DNA of 64,000 nucleotides from Pseudomonas bijieensis (GCF_013347965.1 NZ_CP048810.1:744001-808000), one strand, 5' to 3'; shown: positions 1 to 8,954, numbered from the stretch's first letter. The notes: generated by a model not told the origin, from the letters alone. Program-made: numbers and translations.

Positions 1-1
1 C

Positions 2-1930
2 CAGGGAGTCTGGACCACCCTGACGATGCTCATCGCCGAAGAGCTGGATGCCGATTGGAGTCGACTCAAGGTCGAACATGCGCCAGCGGCTGCGGCGTAC
101 GCCAGCCCTCAACGAGGGTTTCAGGCCACCGTCGGTTCATCCAGCATTCGCGAAGAGTTCGAACGCTACCGTCGGGCCGGTGCAATGGCCCGCACCCTGC
201 TGATCCAGGCCGCGGCCATTCGCCTTGGGCAAGCGCCCAGTGCATTGCGTACCGAAAATGGTGTGGTCATCATCGGTAATACCCGTTTGCGCTATGGTGA
301 GCTGGCCGAACAGGCCGCCCTCCTTCCGGCTCCGGACCCTGCCACCCTCACCTTGAAAGAACCTGGTGCCTGGACGCTGATCGGCAAAGGTGCCTTGCGT
401 CTGGACTCGCCAGAGAAAATCAGCGGTCGTGCGCAGTACGGTATCGACATTCAACTCGACGGTTTGCTGTGTGCGGTGGTAGCTCGTGCGCCGATGCTAG
501 GCGGCACTGTGCGTGCCTTCGATGCGACTCAGGCCCGGGCGCTCCCCGGAGTGCGCAACGTGGTTCAGATCCCCAGCGGTATCGCTGTGATCGCTGATCA
601 CTACTGGGCGGCCAAGAGAGGTTGCGATGTGCTGCAGGTGGAATGGGAAGCTGCGAGCGGTGCCGTCATCTTCGACAGTGATCGGCAACGCGAGGATCTC
701 GTCAGGCTGACTCATACCCCCGGACTGGTCGCGACACAGAACGGTGACGTCGAGGAAGCCCAAAAGGCTGCGCATAAAGTGGTCGAGATGCAGTATTGCG
801 TGCCCTACCTCGCGCACGCGGCCATGGAGCCGCTGAACTGCACGGTGAGGCTCAGTGCCGACGGTTGCGACATCTGGGTTGGTAGCCAGATGCAAACCTT
901 CAATCAACGAACCGCCGCAAAAATCACCGGCCTGGCCCCGGAACAAATACGCATCCACACCACCTTCCTGGGCGGTGGTTTCGGCAGACGCGCCGTACAG
1001 GACTTCGTAGCGGAGGCGGTACAGGTCGCCAAGGCCGCGGGAGTGCCGGTGAAGACCCTCTGGAGTCGCGAAAATGATATGCAGGGCGGCTATTACCGCT
1101 CAGCCTTCGCGCAACGTCTCAAGGTAGGCCTGGGTCGTGACGGCCAACCGCTGTCTTGGTCGCAGACCAGTGCCGGCCAGTCGATATTCCCCGATGCCGA
1201 GGGTATTCACCCGACATCAATCGAAGGGATGAGCGACTCGCCCTACATCAAGCACACCCCTGCCTATCGAGTCGAAGCGCACTCGCCCCGCTCCAACGTT
1301 CCCGTGTGGTACTGGCGCTCGGTTGGACACAGCCATAATGCGTTTGTCATGGAAAGCGCGGTTGATGAACTGGCGCATGCAGCCGGCCAAGATCCATTGG
1401 CCTATCGACGCTTGCTGCTCAAGACTGAACCCCGTCACCTGGGGGTGTTGAACCTCGCCGCTGAACGCTTTGGTTGGGGGCGTAAGGCAGCGGCTGGTCG
1501 GGGCCAGGGTATTGCCGTGCACCAGTCCTTCGGAAGTTTCTGCGCTCAGGCGGTGGAGATATCCATTGAGCGTGACGAGATCCGTGTCCACCGTGTGGTC
1601 TGTGCGATCGACTGCGGAATCCCGGTCAACCCGGACAACATCAAGGCGCAGATGGAAGGCGCTATCGTCTTCGGACTGAGCGCGGCGCTGTTCGGGCAGA
1701 TAAGTATCAAGGAGGGACGCGTCCAGCAGTCCAACTTCCACGATTATCGGGTATTGCGCATGAATGAGATGCCGCAGATCGAGGTGCATGTCCTCCCCAG
1801 CACCGAGGGGCCCGGCGGAGTGGGCGAACCGGCGACGCCGCCAGTGGCACCGGCAGTGGCCAACGCGCTGTTCGCCCTGACGGGCCAGCGCTTGCGAGAG
1901 TTGCCGTTACGCCTCTCAAGCCATGCATAA
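2..1930 (+). CDS. Molybdopterin-binding subunit of a xanthine dehydrogenase-family oxidoreductase (5' partial)
   Basis: Large molybdenum-cofactor-binding subunit of an aldehyde/isoquinoline/xanthine dehydrogenase-type hydroxylase. The open frame runs in from the left edge: the first codons at position 2 read QGVWTTLTM, a conserved core stretch, so the true start and N-terminal part lie outside the window and the ATG at 26 is internal. Seen in the sequence: a GGGFGRR glycine-rich motif (nt about 970-990) typical of the cofactor-binding domain, and a C-terminal GVGEP motif near the active-site glutamate of the family. It resembles the IorB type, which usually works with a small 2Fe-2S subunit; that gene would lie upstream, outside the window. 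The substrate cannot be told from sequence. A LysR gene faces it from the right. Confidence 0.9.
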   Translation, partial: QGVWTTLTMLIAEELDADWSRLKVEHAPAAAAYASPQRGFQATVGSSSIREEFERYRRAGAMARTLLIQAAAIRLGQAPSALRTENGVVIIGNTRLRYGELAEQAALLPAPDPATLTLKEPGAWTLIGKGALRLDSPEKISGRAQYGIDIQLDGLLCAVVARAPMLGGTVRAFDATQARALPGVRNVVQIPSGIAVIADHYWAAKRGCDVLQVEWEAASGAVIFDSDRQREDLVRLTHTPGLVATQNGDVEEAQKAAHKVVEMQYCVPYLAHAAMEPLNCTVRLSADGCDIWVGSQMQTFNQRTAAKITGLAPEQIRIHTTFLGGGFGRRAVQDFVAEAVQVAKAAGVPVKTLWSRENDMQGGYYRSAFAQRLKVGLGRDGQPLSWSQTSAGQSIFPDAEGIHPTSIEGMSDSPYIKHTPAYRVEAHSPRSNVPVWYWRSVGHSHNAFVMESAVDELAHAAGQDPLAYRRLLLKTEPRHLGVLNLAAERFGWGRKAAAGRGQGIAVHQSFGSFCAQAVEISIERDEIRVHRVVCAIDCGIPVNPDNIKAQMEGAIVFGLSAALFGQISIKEGRVQQSNFHDYRVLRMNEMPQIEVHVLPSTEGPGGVGEPATPPVAPAVANALFALTGQRLRELPLRLSSHA

Positions 1931-1944
1931 AGCAGAATCTGGAA

Positions 1945-1957
1945 AGCAGGCCCTGCT
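1945..1957. terminator. Weak stem-loop between convergent genes
   Basis: The sequence AGCAG-GCC-CTGCT is flanked by AAA on the left and CTT on the right, between the stops of the molybdopterin subunit (1930) and the convergent LysR gene (1962). The stem has only five base pairs and there is no real T-run, so it is at best a weak bidirectional terminator. Confidence 0.25.
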
Positions 1958-1961
1958 CTTC

Positions 1962-2870
1962 TCAGGTCAAGGGCCCGAAGCGCTGGGCATACAACCCGCT
2001 CACCCACTCGACAAAGACCTTCAACCTGGGGGAAAGCTGGCGATGATAAGGATACAGCACCGAGACCGGCAGTCCGGCGCTGGGCCAGTCCCCCAGGACC
2101 TCCACCAACTGCCCCGTTGCCAGGTATTGCTCCACGCGAAACCGTGGAACCTGGATCAGGCCACAACCGCTGAGCGCGCAACTCCTGTAGCACTCAGCAT
2201 CATTCACCGATATCCAGCCACCCAGTTCCTGATCGACGACCTGGCCGTCGATGAGAAAACTGAAGGGATAACGAATGTCGTGATTACTGGCAAAAAACCC
2301 CACCGCCTGGTGCTCGCCTAGCTGCTCGGGGGATGTCGGTGTGCCGTGCTCCGCCAGATAGCCGGGACTTGCACAAACGACCTCCGGCATCAACGCCAGG
2401 CGCTTGGCTACCAGTGACGAATCGCGCGGGTTACCTGCACGCACTACACAATCGACGCCTTCGCTCACCAAGTCCACCAGCCGATCACCACTACTGATCG
2501 CCAGGTTGATTTCGGGATAGCGCTGATGGAAGTCCTGGATGTTCGGCAAGATGATCTGGGTCGCATGCGAGCCGTGCAGATCCAGGCGCAACGTGCCACG
2601 TGGATTTGCCAGTACCGTGCTGAGCGAAGACTCGGCATCTTCCAGATCCCCAAGAATACGCTTGCAACGCTCATAGAATGCCTGGCCATCCAGCGTTGGC
2701 CGAACCTGCCGCGTCGTACGCTCGAGCAGGCGTGCACCGAGCTGTCGTTCCAGCTCCTTGATAGCCAGGGTAGCAGTGGCTCGTGGGATGTTCAGGGCAT
2801 TGGCGGCACGGGTGAAGCTGCCCTGCTCGATGATACGGATGAAGAGTTGCAAGGCGTCGAATTTGTCCAC
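1962..2870 (-). CDS. LysR-family transcriptional regulator
   Basis: DNA-binding regulator of the LysR family. The N-terminal winged helix-turn-helix covers residues 1-60 (FDALQLFIRIIEQGSFTRAA, then NIPRATATLAIKELE), followed by a periplasmic-binding-protein-like effector domain (about 90-290). I chose the GTG at 2870 as start: it gives 302 aa, the usual family length, the protein then begins DKFDALQLF as LysR proteins do, and an AGGG lies about 10 nt upstream. The ATG at 2933 would add an unrelated 21-residue leader. The gene is convergent with the oxidoreductase and divergent from the DUF3861 gene, so its target may be either side. The effector is unknown. Confidence 0.9.
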   Translation of the reverse strand: MDKFDALQLFIRIIEQGSFTRAANALNIPRATATLAIKELERQLGARLLERTTRQVRPTLDGQAFYERCKRILGDLEDAESSLSTVLANPRGTLRLDLHGSHATQIILPNIQDFHQRYPEINLAISSGDRLVDLVSEGVDCVVRAGNPRDSSLVAKRLALMPEVVCASPGYLAEHGTPTSPEQLGEHQAVGFFASNHDIRYPFSFLIDGQVVDQELGGWISVNDAECYRSCALSGCGLIQVPRFRVEQYLATGQLVEVLGDWPSAGLPVSVLYPYHRQLSPRLKVFVEWVSGLYAQRFGPLT

Positions 2871-3076
2871 CGTGTAGCGCCCTATTGTTGGTGAGAGGTA
2901 AATAGTCTTGCCAGTTATTCCGCATTTATCCATCCCCTGGAAGCAATCAGAATTACTTTTGTGGTGAGGATGGTGCCTCGCTAAATGCCCAGGTCATTCG
3001 TGCCGGCGGTGGTTTCGCCTGAGGCGCGCCATGGCGGCGCACATGTCATTTCGAATCCGTCTTGTGAGAGGCAGCG

Positions 3077-3394
3077 ATGAAGGCCAATCATTATCAAATC
3101 AGCATCCAGCCCTTGGATGAGCAGAGCGAGGGCGCTCCCCCTGCCCTGCAGTTCGAATTCGTCAACCATGACGACCTGTTGCATATCGTCGAGCTGCTCC
3201 AGGCTGGCCTGAGCTATGCACCTGCCTCGACCGCCGCGCTGGCGATCGGGGTGAAACTGTTCAGCGCGGTGATGCTGGCAAACCGTTACGATCCACTGTT
3301 CGCGGACATCGACCCGGCCATGCGCGCGTTCATTCGCAAGCTCAAGCAGCGAGTGTCAGCGGTTAGTCTGACGTCTGGAGCGACGCAGCCATGA
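3077..3394 (+). CDS. DUF3861 domain-containing protein
   Basis: Small (105 aa) cytoplasmic protein recognised as DUF3861 from its N-terminal HYQISIQPL strand, the central FEFVNHDDLLHIVELLQAG and the ALAIGVKLFSAVML helix. The family's function is unknown. A good ribosome binding site (GAGAGG, 5-nt spacer) precedes the ATG. Its stop overlaps the ATG of the next gene by 4 nt (ATGA), so it is translationally coupled to the DUF3500 gene. It has no signal peptide or membrane segment. Confidence 0.8.
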   Translation: MKANHYQISIQPLDEQSEGAPPALQFEFVNHDDLLHIVELLQAGLSYAPASTAALAIGVKLFSAVMLANRYDPLFADIDPAMRAFIRKLKQRVSAVSLTSGATQP

Positions 3395-4533
3395 AGCGTT
3401 TTCTAGCGGAACAAGGCAGGCATCTACGCAGGCTGGGCGGAACCACACTTTCCACCATCACAGCCTTTTTGTTCCTGGCCAGCCCGGTCTCTTCGGCGAT
3501 CGAACCCTACAGGGGTATCGCTTACGACGAACGCGTGGATCCGTCGCTGCACAAACGCAAATCCACCGGCGTCAGTACGCAAGCGATCGCCGAGGCCACC
3601 ACCCACCTGCTGGATGGCTTGAGCGCGCCACAGAGACAGCAGGCGAGTTTCGCGGTGGACAGTGAACAATGGCGGGTATGGAGCAACTTCCACCGCTCCA
3701 GTGGGCGCCTTGGCCTACGCCTGGGGGATCTGTCTGTGACCAGCCGCGCCGATGTCTTTGAGCTGCTGCGCCAGTCGCTCAGCGCCAAGGGACTGAAACT
3801 CAGCGAGGACATCATCAAGTTGAACCATGTGCTGGGCGTCATCACCGGCGACACCCGCAGTTTCAACGAGGACGAGTACTACTTGGCGCTGTTCGGCCGC
3901 CCTTCGGATAACGAACCCTGGGGGTTTCAGTTCGAAGGACACCATCTGGTCATCAACTACTTCATTCTCGGCGATCAAGTGGTGATGAGTCCGACTTTCT
4001 GGGGTTCAGAGCCCATGTACAGTCCGCCTGACGCGGCACTACCGCCACGTTATCAGGGGTTGTCCGTGCTGCAGGTTGAACGTAGTGGCGCCAAGGACTT
4101 TCTCGCCTCTCTGAACCCGGAGCAGGCTAAGAAGGCCCGCCTGCACGGTTGGCAGTCGTTCATCTCGGGAGCCGGCAACGACAATGCCAAGGTTCCACAA
4201 GAAGGCATACGCGGCAATGAGTTGCAGGGCAGCCAGCGTCAGGCGCTGGCCGCCTTGATCGAAAACTTTGTCGGCAATCTGCGTGAAGGCCACGCGGACA
4301 TTGCCATGGATGAGGTCCGGGCACATCTCGACGACACATGGTTTGTCGCCCGGGAGCGTGATGATGGTCGAATCTACTATCGGATTTTCAGCCCTGTGAT
4401 CCTCATCGAGTTCGACGAGATCCACGGCACATTCACCGATCATCAGCATGTACATGCGGTAGTGCGCACGCCCAATGGCAACGACTACGGCCAGAGCCTG
4501 TTGCGCCAGCACCTGGAGCAGCATCCGCACTGA
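3391..4533 (+). CDS. DUF3500 domain-containing protein, probably exported
   Basis: A 380-aa protein recognised as DUF3500 by the HHLVINYFILGDQVVMSPTFWG block (about residues 187-208) and the C-terminal IEFDEIHG...HQHVHAVVRTPNGNDYG segment. The N-terminus carries two arginines followed by a hydrophobic run (about residues 17-33) ending near SSA, so it is probably exported. DUF3500 proteins have no established function known to me. The histidine-rich conserved segments (GHH, HVHAVVRTP) could bind metal, but this is inference. Start codon overlaps the DUF3861 stop, so the two are co-translated. Confidence 0.8.
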   Translation: MKRFLAEQGRHLRRLGGTTLSTITAFLFLASPVSSAIEPYRGIAYDERVDPSLHKRKSTGVSTQAIAEATTHLLDGLSAPQRQQASFAVDSEQWRVWSNFHRSSGRLGLRLGDLSVTSRADVFELLRQSLSAKGLKLSEDIIKLNHVLGVITGDTRSFNEDEYYLALFGRPSDNEPWGFQFEGHHLVINYFILGDQVVMSPTFWGSEPMYSPPDAALPPRYQGLSVLQVERSGAKDFLASLNPEQAKKARLHGWQSFISGAGNDNAKVPQEGIRGNELQGSQRQALAALIENFVGNLREGHADIAMDEVRAHLDDTWFVARERDDGRIYYRIFSPVILIEFDEIHGTFTDHQHVHAVVRTPNGNDYGQSLLRQHLEQHPH

Positions 4534-4560
4534 AAGAGGTCACTCTCTACGGACAATCGA

Positions 4561-4612
4561 TGCCCGTTGCCTAGCCGTTTGTCGCGAAATATCACACACA
4601 GCTCAACGGGCA
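4561..4612. promoter_or_regulatory. Inverted repeat upstream of the response regulator gene
   Basis: Perfect 9-bp arms, TGCCCGTTG (4561-4569) and CAACGGGCA (4604-4612), separated by 34 nt. They flank the TTTGTCGCGAAAT motif at 4578-4590. The position, 117-168 bp before the response regulator start, suits an operator or a cruciform-forming element. No T-run follows, so it is unlikely to be a terminator for the DUF3500 gene. Confidence 0.35.
4578..4590 (-). promoter_or_regulatory. Candidate response-regulator binding site (copy 1)
   Basis: On the minus strand this reads ATTTCGCGACAAA. It matches 12 of 13 bases of ATTTTGCGACAAA at 6938-6950, in front of the RND efflux operon. One copy lies before the two-component genes and one before the adjacent efflux operon, which fits autoregulation plus target control by the same regulator. 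The link is inferred from position and similarity only. Confidence 0.35.
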
Positions 4613-4728
4613 CAGATTGATAAGAAATAGTTGAAAACCCGCCGGGCCGGGGACTTTCGCAGGTGCGTGAAATACTCAAGAATCTGCGCATACCCTGCCT
4701 GCACGGTTTATGGCACATGGAGTTTCCG

Positions 4729-5448
4729 ATGGAGTCGTCCCCCCACATCATTGTTGTCGACGACCATCGCGATATCCGCGATCTGGTCGGCAAGTACCTC
4801 GGGCAACATGGTTATCGGATCAGCATGGCTGAAAGTTCGGCGGCGCTGCGAAGGTTGATGGAACGCAGTGCACCGGACCTGATTATTCTCGACGTCATGA
4901 TGCCTGGAGAAGACGGGCTGACAGTCTGCCGCCAACTGCGTAGCAGCACCGACATCCCGATCATCTTCCTCACCGCGATGACCGAAGAGCTGGACCGCAT
5001 CATCGGCTTGGAACTGGGAGCGGACGATTACCTCTCCAAGCCCTTCAATCCCAGAGAGTTGCTGGCACGAATCAAAGCCGTGCTGCGCAGGGTCAACAGC
5101 CTGCCTCCGCAGCGCGGTATTTCCAAGTCGAAGGTGCTGCGCTTCGATCATTGGGTGCTCAATGTCGGCCGCCGGGAGTTGCTGGGAACCGATGGTGTCG
5201 CCATTCCTTTAAGCACCGCAGAGTTTCGGCTGCTGAACGTGTTTCTCGATCACTCGGGCATCGTGCTCAGTCGCGACCAGTTGCTGGATCTGACAGTTGG
5301 CCGTACCTCGGACTACTTTGACCGAAGCATCGATAACCAGGTCAGCCGTTTGCGCAAGAAAATCGAAGTCGATCCGCGCAACCCGGCCTTGATCAAAACA
5401 CACTGGGGCGGAGGCTACAGCTTCACGGCCCAGATCGAGCGGGCATGA
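4729..5448 (+). CDS. OmpR-family response regulator
   Basis: Two-component response regulator with a receiver domain (residues 1-120) and an OmpR/PhoB-type winged-helix DNA-binding domain (about 140-237). Visible receiver residues are the acidic pair D11-D12, phosphoacceptor D55 (in LIILDVMMPG), T82 (in FLTAM) and K104 (in YLSKPFNP). I chose the ATG at 4729 because a GGAG lies 6 nt upstream and the product has the usual 239 aa; a GTG at 4663 and an ATG at 4717 are also in frame. The stop overlaps the sensor kinase start by 4 nt (ATGA), so the pair is coupled. The RND efflux operon directly downstream is the likely target. Confidence 0.9.
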   Translation: MESSPHIIVVDDHRDIRDLVGKYLGQHGYRISMAESSAALRRLMERSAPDLIILDVMMPGEDGLTVCRQLRSSTDIPIIFLTAMTEELDRIIGLELGADDYLSKPFNPRELLARIKAVLRRVNSLPPQRGISKSKVLRFDHWVLNVGRRELLGTDGVAIPLSTAEFRLLNVFLDHSGIVLSRDQLLDLTVGRTSDYFDRSIDNQVSRLRKKIEVDPRNPALIKTHWGGGYSFTAQIERA

Positions 5449-6860
5449 TGGGTATCTGGCAACGCAGCCTCGCCGCGCGTTTCATCCTGTTGTTATTGCT
5501 GGCCCTGGCGCTGTCCCAAGGCGCGGGTTTCCTGATCTCCTGGGATGAGCGTGGGCAGGCACTGCGTAGCGCTGCCAAAAGCGAATTTTTCAGCCGCACC
5601 GCCTCACTGACACTCCTGCTGGAGAGCACACCGTCGGCGTTGCACAGCGATATCCTGAATGTCAGCGGGACCAACTACAGCCGGTTCTGGATCTCGACCG
5701 AAGCCCCCAGGGACGCCTCGTCCTGGTGGCAGGACGCGCGTGCACAACTGCTCAAGCCATTACCCAACCGCACGGCGGCGCCGGGGGATGCCGAGGAACG
5801 GGAAGTATCAACAAAACTGACCGCAGTGCCTTCGCAGGCGATCGAATCAGGTTTGGTCTGGAGCCAACTGCCCTCCACCTCCTGGCCGCTCTCCCGTCCT
5901 GCCCTGTACCTGCCCCTGGAGGCCGCGAACGGATCAGGACTGGCCGTACGGCTCGCCGACGACGTCTGGCTGAATGCGGTGTATGCCAAATCGATACCCA
6001 ATTCACCGCTGACCCTGCAATCGTTGTTGTCATTGGCGATCACCGCACTTGCACTCTCCCTGATAGCGATTGTGGTCGCGCGGGGCATTACCCGTCCGAT
6101 GCGACACCTGGCGGCGGCAGCCGAGTTGTTGGGACGTGGCGAATCAGTTCCGCATCTGCCGGAGTCGGGCCCCGATGACATCCGGCAAACAGTAGAAGCC
6201 TTTAACCGCATGCAGGCACGTATCCAACGCTTCGTTGACGACCGGACCCGGATGCTCGCGGCCATCGGTCACGATTTGCGCACACCGATCACATCACTGC
6301 GCTTGCGCGCGGAGTTCGTCACCGACCCTGAGGTCCAGGAGAAAATGCTCGCGACCATCGAGGAGATCCGCAGCATGACCGAGGCTGCCATCGCCTATGC
6401 ACGTGAAGAAGCGACGGTTGAAGCGACCCGTGCGGTAGATGTTTCGGCGCTGGTTGAAAGCCTGTGTGACGATCTTGCGGAGCTGGGTATGCAGGTCAGC
6501 TATATGGGCGGTCCGAAGATCATCTACCGCTGCCGACCCGACGCCCTGCGCAGAGCGCTGCGTAACCTCATCGAAAATGCCGTCAGGTATGGCGAACAGG
6601 CTCGGGTCAGTATCCACCACGCCATGGAAGGTATCGACATCATCATCGAGGATGACGGACCGGGCATCCCGAACCATGCCCGGGAACAAGTGTTCGCCCC
6701 GTTCTTCCGGCTGGAGGACTCCCGCAGTCGCGATACGGGAGGCATTGGCCTGGGCCTGTCCATCGCCCGGGCCATAGTGCGTCACCATGGAGGTGACATC
6801 AGCTTGAACAATCTGGATGCGGGCATGCGTGCCCTGATTAATCTTCCACTGACCCGCTAA
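5445..6860 (+). CDS. Sensor histidine kinase, EnvZ/RstB-like
   Basis: Membrane sensor kinase of 471 aa, partner of the preceding response regulator. Seen in order: first transmembrane helix (about residues 10-30), a periplasmic sensor region of about 160 residues, second transmembrane helix (about 190-210), HAMP domain beginning ARGITRPMRHL, dimerisation/phosphoacceptor helix with H276 in AIGHDLRTPIT, then the HATPase domain with N-box NLIENAVRYG, G1 box DDGPGI and G2 box GGIGLGLSIAR. Start overlaps the regulator stop (ATGA). The signal sensed is unknown; the neighbouring efflux operon suggests a toxic compound or envelope stress. Confidence 0.92.
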   Translation: MMGIWQRSLAARFILLLLLALALSQGAGFLISWDERGQALRSAAKSEFFSRTASLTLLLESTPSALHSDILNVSGTNYSRFWISTEAPRDASSWWQDARAQLLKPLPNRTAAPGDAEEREVSTKLTAVPSQAIESGLVWSQLPSTSWPLSRPALYLPLEAANGSGLAVRLADDVWLNAVYAKSIPNSPLTLQSLLSLAITALALSLIAIVVARGITRPMRHLAAAAELLGRGESVPHLPESGPDDIRQTVEAFNRMQARIQRFVDDRTRMLAAIGHDLRTPITSLRLRAEFVTDPEVQEKMLATIEEIRSMTEAAIAYAREEATVEATRAVDVSALVESLCDDLAELGMQVSYMGGPKIIYRCRPDALRRALRNLIENAVRYGEQARVSIHHAMEGIDIIIEDDGPGIPNHAREQVFAPFFRLEDSRSRDTGGIGLGLSIARAIVRHHGGDISLNNLDAGMRALINLPLTR

Positions 6861-6872
6861 CCCCCTTCTTCT

Positions 6873-6892
6873 TTGCTCCAAGCACGGAGCAA
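6873..6892 (+). terminator. Stem-loop after the sensor kinase gene
   Basis: TTGCTCC (6873-6879), loop AAGCAC, GGAGCAA (6886-6892): a perfect 7-bp stem 13 nt after the kinase stop codon. No T-run follows, so termination would be weak or factor-assisted. Confidence 0.4.
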
Positions 6893-6906
6893 TGCCTCAG
6901 CGCTTG

Positions 6907-6945
6907 CGCAAAATGTCACCCAGGCCTCCTTCCCGACATTTTGCG
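6907..6945. promoter_or_regulatory. Perfect 11-bp inverted repeat, candidate operator
   Basis: CGCAAAATGTC (6907-6917) and GACATTTTGCG (6935-6945) are perfect inverted copies 17 nt apart. The right arm merges with the motif shared with the response regulator promoter. The spacing is too wide for a simple terminator loop and there is no T-run, so an operator upstream of the efflux operon is the better reading. Confidence 0.45.
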
Positions 6946-6950
6946 ACAAA
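6938..6950 (+). promoter_or_regulatory. Candidate response-regulator binding site (copy 2)
   Basis: ATTTTGCGACAAA, a 12-of-13 match to the minus-strand motif at 4578-4590. A further CGACAAAG repeat follows at 6963-6970. OmpR-type regulators usually bind direct repeats, which fits the pair of CGACAAAG copies. Confidence 0.35.
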
Positions 6951-7255
6951 GCGCCCTCCTCTCGACAAAGTCTGCATACAAGCGCTGGGCAAGCTCTGAA
7001 TCAGGACCCGCCACCTGGCTGTCTAGCTTGTCGGTCACGGTTATAGCGCCCTACGCCACCCTTTTCGGGGCTTTCTGGAGCAGGTGTGTCTGCCCATCAG
7101 CGATTGTTTATCCGAGATGAATAGCCATGGCAGTTTATGCGGATTTATCCACTGGCAAACAGCGCCCCACAATACCGGGTCGGTGCGCGCTTCGTTGTAA
7201 CAGCGGTTCGACGCACTTGCACCGGCCCCATTGAACAATGCCAGGACAACCTCAG

Positions 7256-7750
7256 ATGAAATCGACCTCTCATTCCTCAGATGCGCAATTGCAACCGAAA
7301 CTGCTGATCCCGGCCCTGGGCACTTTTTATCAATGGGGCGAACCCCTCGCCTACGCGTTGCTGAGGTTATGCCTGGGCATCGTCATGCTGACCCATGGCC
7401 TGCCCAAGCTGTTGGGAACCTCACACGGCTCCATGGCCGACCCCATGGCGGGTTCGATCCGCTTGATCGAAAGCATCTTGCATCTCCCTGCGCCCGAACT
7501 CTTCGGCCTGTTCGTCGCCTGGCTTGAAGGACTCGGCGGATTGTTACTGGCGCTGGGGCTGGCAACCCGGGTACTCGCGGTGGCCATGGCCCTGCAGATG
7601 GCGGCAATCGCCTACATCCTTGGTCCGACCTGGCCCTGGATCGATCGCGGCATCGAGTACCCGGTCCTGATGGCGTTTCTCTTCATCTACATCGCCTTCA
7701 GGGGGGCCGGCCGCCACTCGCTGGACCGCCTGCTCGGGCGCGAACTCTAA
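7256..7750 (+). CDS. DoxX family membrane protein
   Basis: Small integral membrane protein (164 aa from this start) of the DoxX/DoxD-like family, recognised by LRLCLGIVMLTHGLPKL and WLEGLGGLLLALGLATRV, with four predicted membrane segments. Such proteins are often linked to redox or detoxification functions; the precise role here is unknown. I chose the ATG at 7256 because an AGGA lies 9 nt upstream; an in-frame ATG at 7238 would add six residues. It is the first gene of a run with an RND adaptor, pump and outer membrane factor (22-nt gap to the adaptor), so it probably belongs to that operon. Confidence 0.85.
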   Translation: MKSTSHSSDAQLQPKLLIPALGTFYQWGEPLAYALLRLCLGIVMLTHGLPKLLGTSHGSMADPMAGSIRLIESILHLPAPELFGLFVAWLEGLGGLLLALGLATRVLAVAMALQMAAIAYILGPTWPWIDRGIEYPVLMAFLFIYIAFRGAGRHSLDRLLGREL

Positions 7751-7772
7751 ATCCTTCAGGGAAGTCGCCGTC

Positions 7773-8954
7773 ATGTCGCAATCCAAGATATCCAGAACCT
7801 TTTTCAGTGTATCTCTGACACTCGGCAGCCTGTTGACCCTGGGTGGCTGGACTTACTGGTTGTGGCCGGGCCAGTCCGCGGCAGCCGTGACCGCGACCCC
7901 GCCCTCCGTACCGGTCAGTGCGTTCGAGGTACAACATCAAGACGTCCCGGTGTTGATTCACGCGATCGGCAACGTACGTTCCCTGCACAGCGTGGAAATC
8001 CGCTCGCAGGTCGACGGTTTATTGCTCGAGTTGCCTGTCAAAGAGGGGCAACGGGTCAAGCGTGGCGATCTTCTGGCTCGGATTGATGATCGCGCCATAG
8101 TCGCCGCCCTGGAGCAAGCCAAGGCCCAACTGGCCGTGGCCCAGGCCCAACTGGCTTCGGCAAACGTTGATCTCAAGCGCTATCGGGCCCTAGCCACGAC
8201 CCAAGCGGTTTCCGCACAGACCCTTGACCAGCAGCAGGCACTGGTCGCCCAACTGCATGCAACGGTGCAGAGTCAGCAGGCGACTGTCTCCGCCAACCAG
8301 GTGCAACTGTCCTACACACGGATTCTGTCCCCTACCGATGGTCGGGTCGGTATCCGTAACTTCCATGAAGGCAGCTACGTCCGGGCGAGTGACGCGCTGG
8401 CATTGTTCTCCGTGGTGCAACTGGACCCGATCAGTATCGAGGCCGCCCTTCCCCAGGCGCTCCTGCCACAGTTGCAAGCACTGGTTGCTGGCTCGGGACA
8501 AGCACCGGTGATCCTGCGCGCTTACTCGGGCGACGGTGGTGCGCTGCTGGGCGAGGGTCGCCTGGGCCTGATCGACAACCGGGTTTCCGACGCCACCGGG
8601 ACGGTACGGATCAAAGGCAATTTCGCCAACGCACAAGGACGTCTGTGGCCGGACCAATCGGTGGTGGTCAACCTGCAGGCAGCGACCTTGCGCGAAGCAC
8701 TGGTGGTGCCCCAGCGTGCCTTGCGCCAAGGCGCGCAATCCACCTTTGTCTGGCGCGTCCGGGACGGCAAGGCATCCCCACAACCGGTACGGGTCACCTA
8801 TGCAGACGCGGAGATCGCAGTGGTCGAGGGCATCGTAGCGGGTGACCGGATCGTCGACGACGGCTACTCGCGGCTGCGCCCCGGAACCGAGGTGCACATA
8901 CTCGAGCCTGACGATGCGGTTCACTCCACTGTCGCCAGCGGAGGAGTCTTGTGA
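7773..8954 (+). CDS. RND efflux periplasmic adaptor (membrane fusion protein)
   Basis: Adaptor of a tripartite efflux pump, linking the inner membrane RND transporter to the outer membrane channel. Seen: N-terminal membrane anchor (about residues 8-30), a lipoyl-like half (VEIRSQVDGLLLELPVKEGQRV), an alpha-helical hairpin of heptad-like repeats (about 105-180), the second lipoyl half (LSYTRILSPTDGRVGI), then the beta-barrel and membrane-proximal domains. Length 393 aa is normal. No lipobox is visible, so it is probably held by the N-terminal helix. The stop overlaps the pump start by 1 nt (TGATG). Confidence 0.93.
   Translation: MSQSKISRTFFSVSLTLGSLLTLGGWTYWLWPGQSAAAVTATPPSVPVSAFEVQHQDVPVLIHAIGNVRSLHSVEIRSQVDGLLLELPVKEGQRVKRGDLLARIDDRAIVAALEQAKAQLAVAQAQLASANVDLKRYRALATTQAVSAQTLDQQQALVAQLHATVQSQQATVSANQVQLSYTRILSPTDGRVGIRNFHEGSYVRASDALALFSVVQLDPISIEAALPQALLPQLQALVAGSGQAPVILRAYSGDGGALLGEGRLGLIDNRVSDATGTVRIKGNFANAQGRLWPDQSVVVNLQAATLREALVVPQRALRQGAQSTFVWRVRDGKASPQPVRVTYADAEIAVVEGIVAGDRIVDDGYSRLRPGTEVHILEPDDAVHSTVASGGVL

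Larger units (their letters stand above)
6861..7255. other. Intergenic region before the DoxX-RND operon
   Basis: About 395 bp without a gene. The left third holds a stem-loop just after the kinase stop (6873-6892), a perfect 11-bp inverted repeat (6907-6945), a 13-bp motif shared with the regulator's own promoter (6938-6950), and two CGACAAAG direct repeats (6944-6951 and 6963-6970, 19 bp apart). This arrangement suggests an operator region for the efflux operon. I see nothing recognisable between about 7000 and 7240. Confidence 0.5.
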
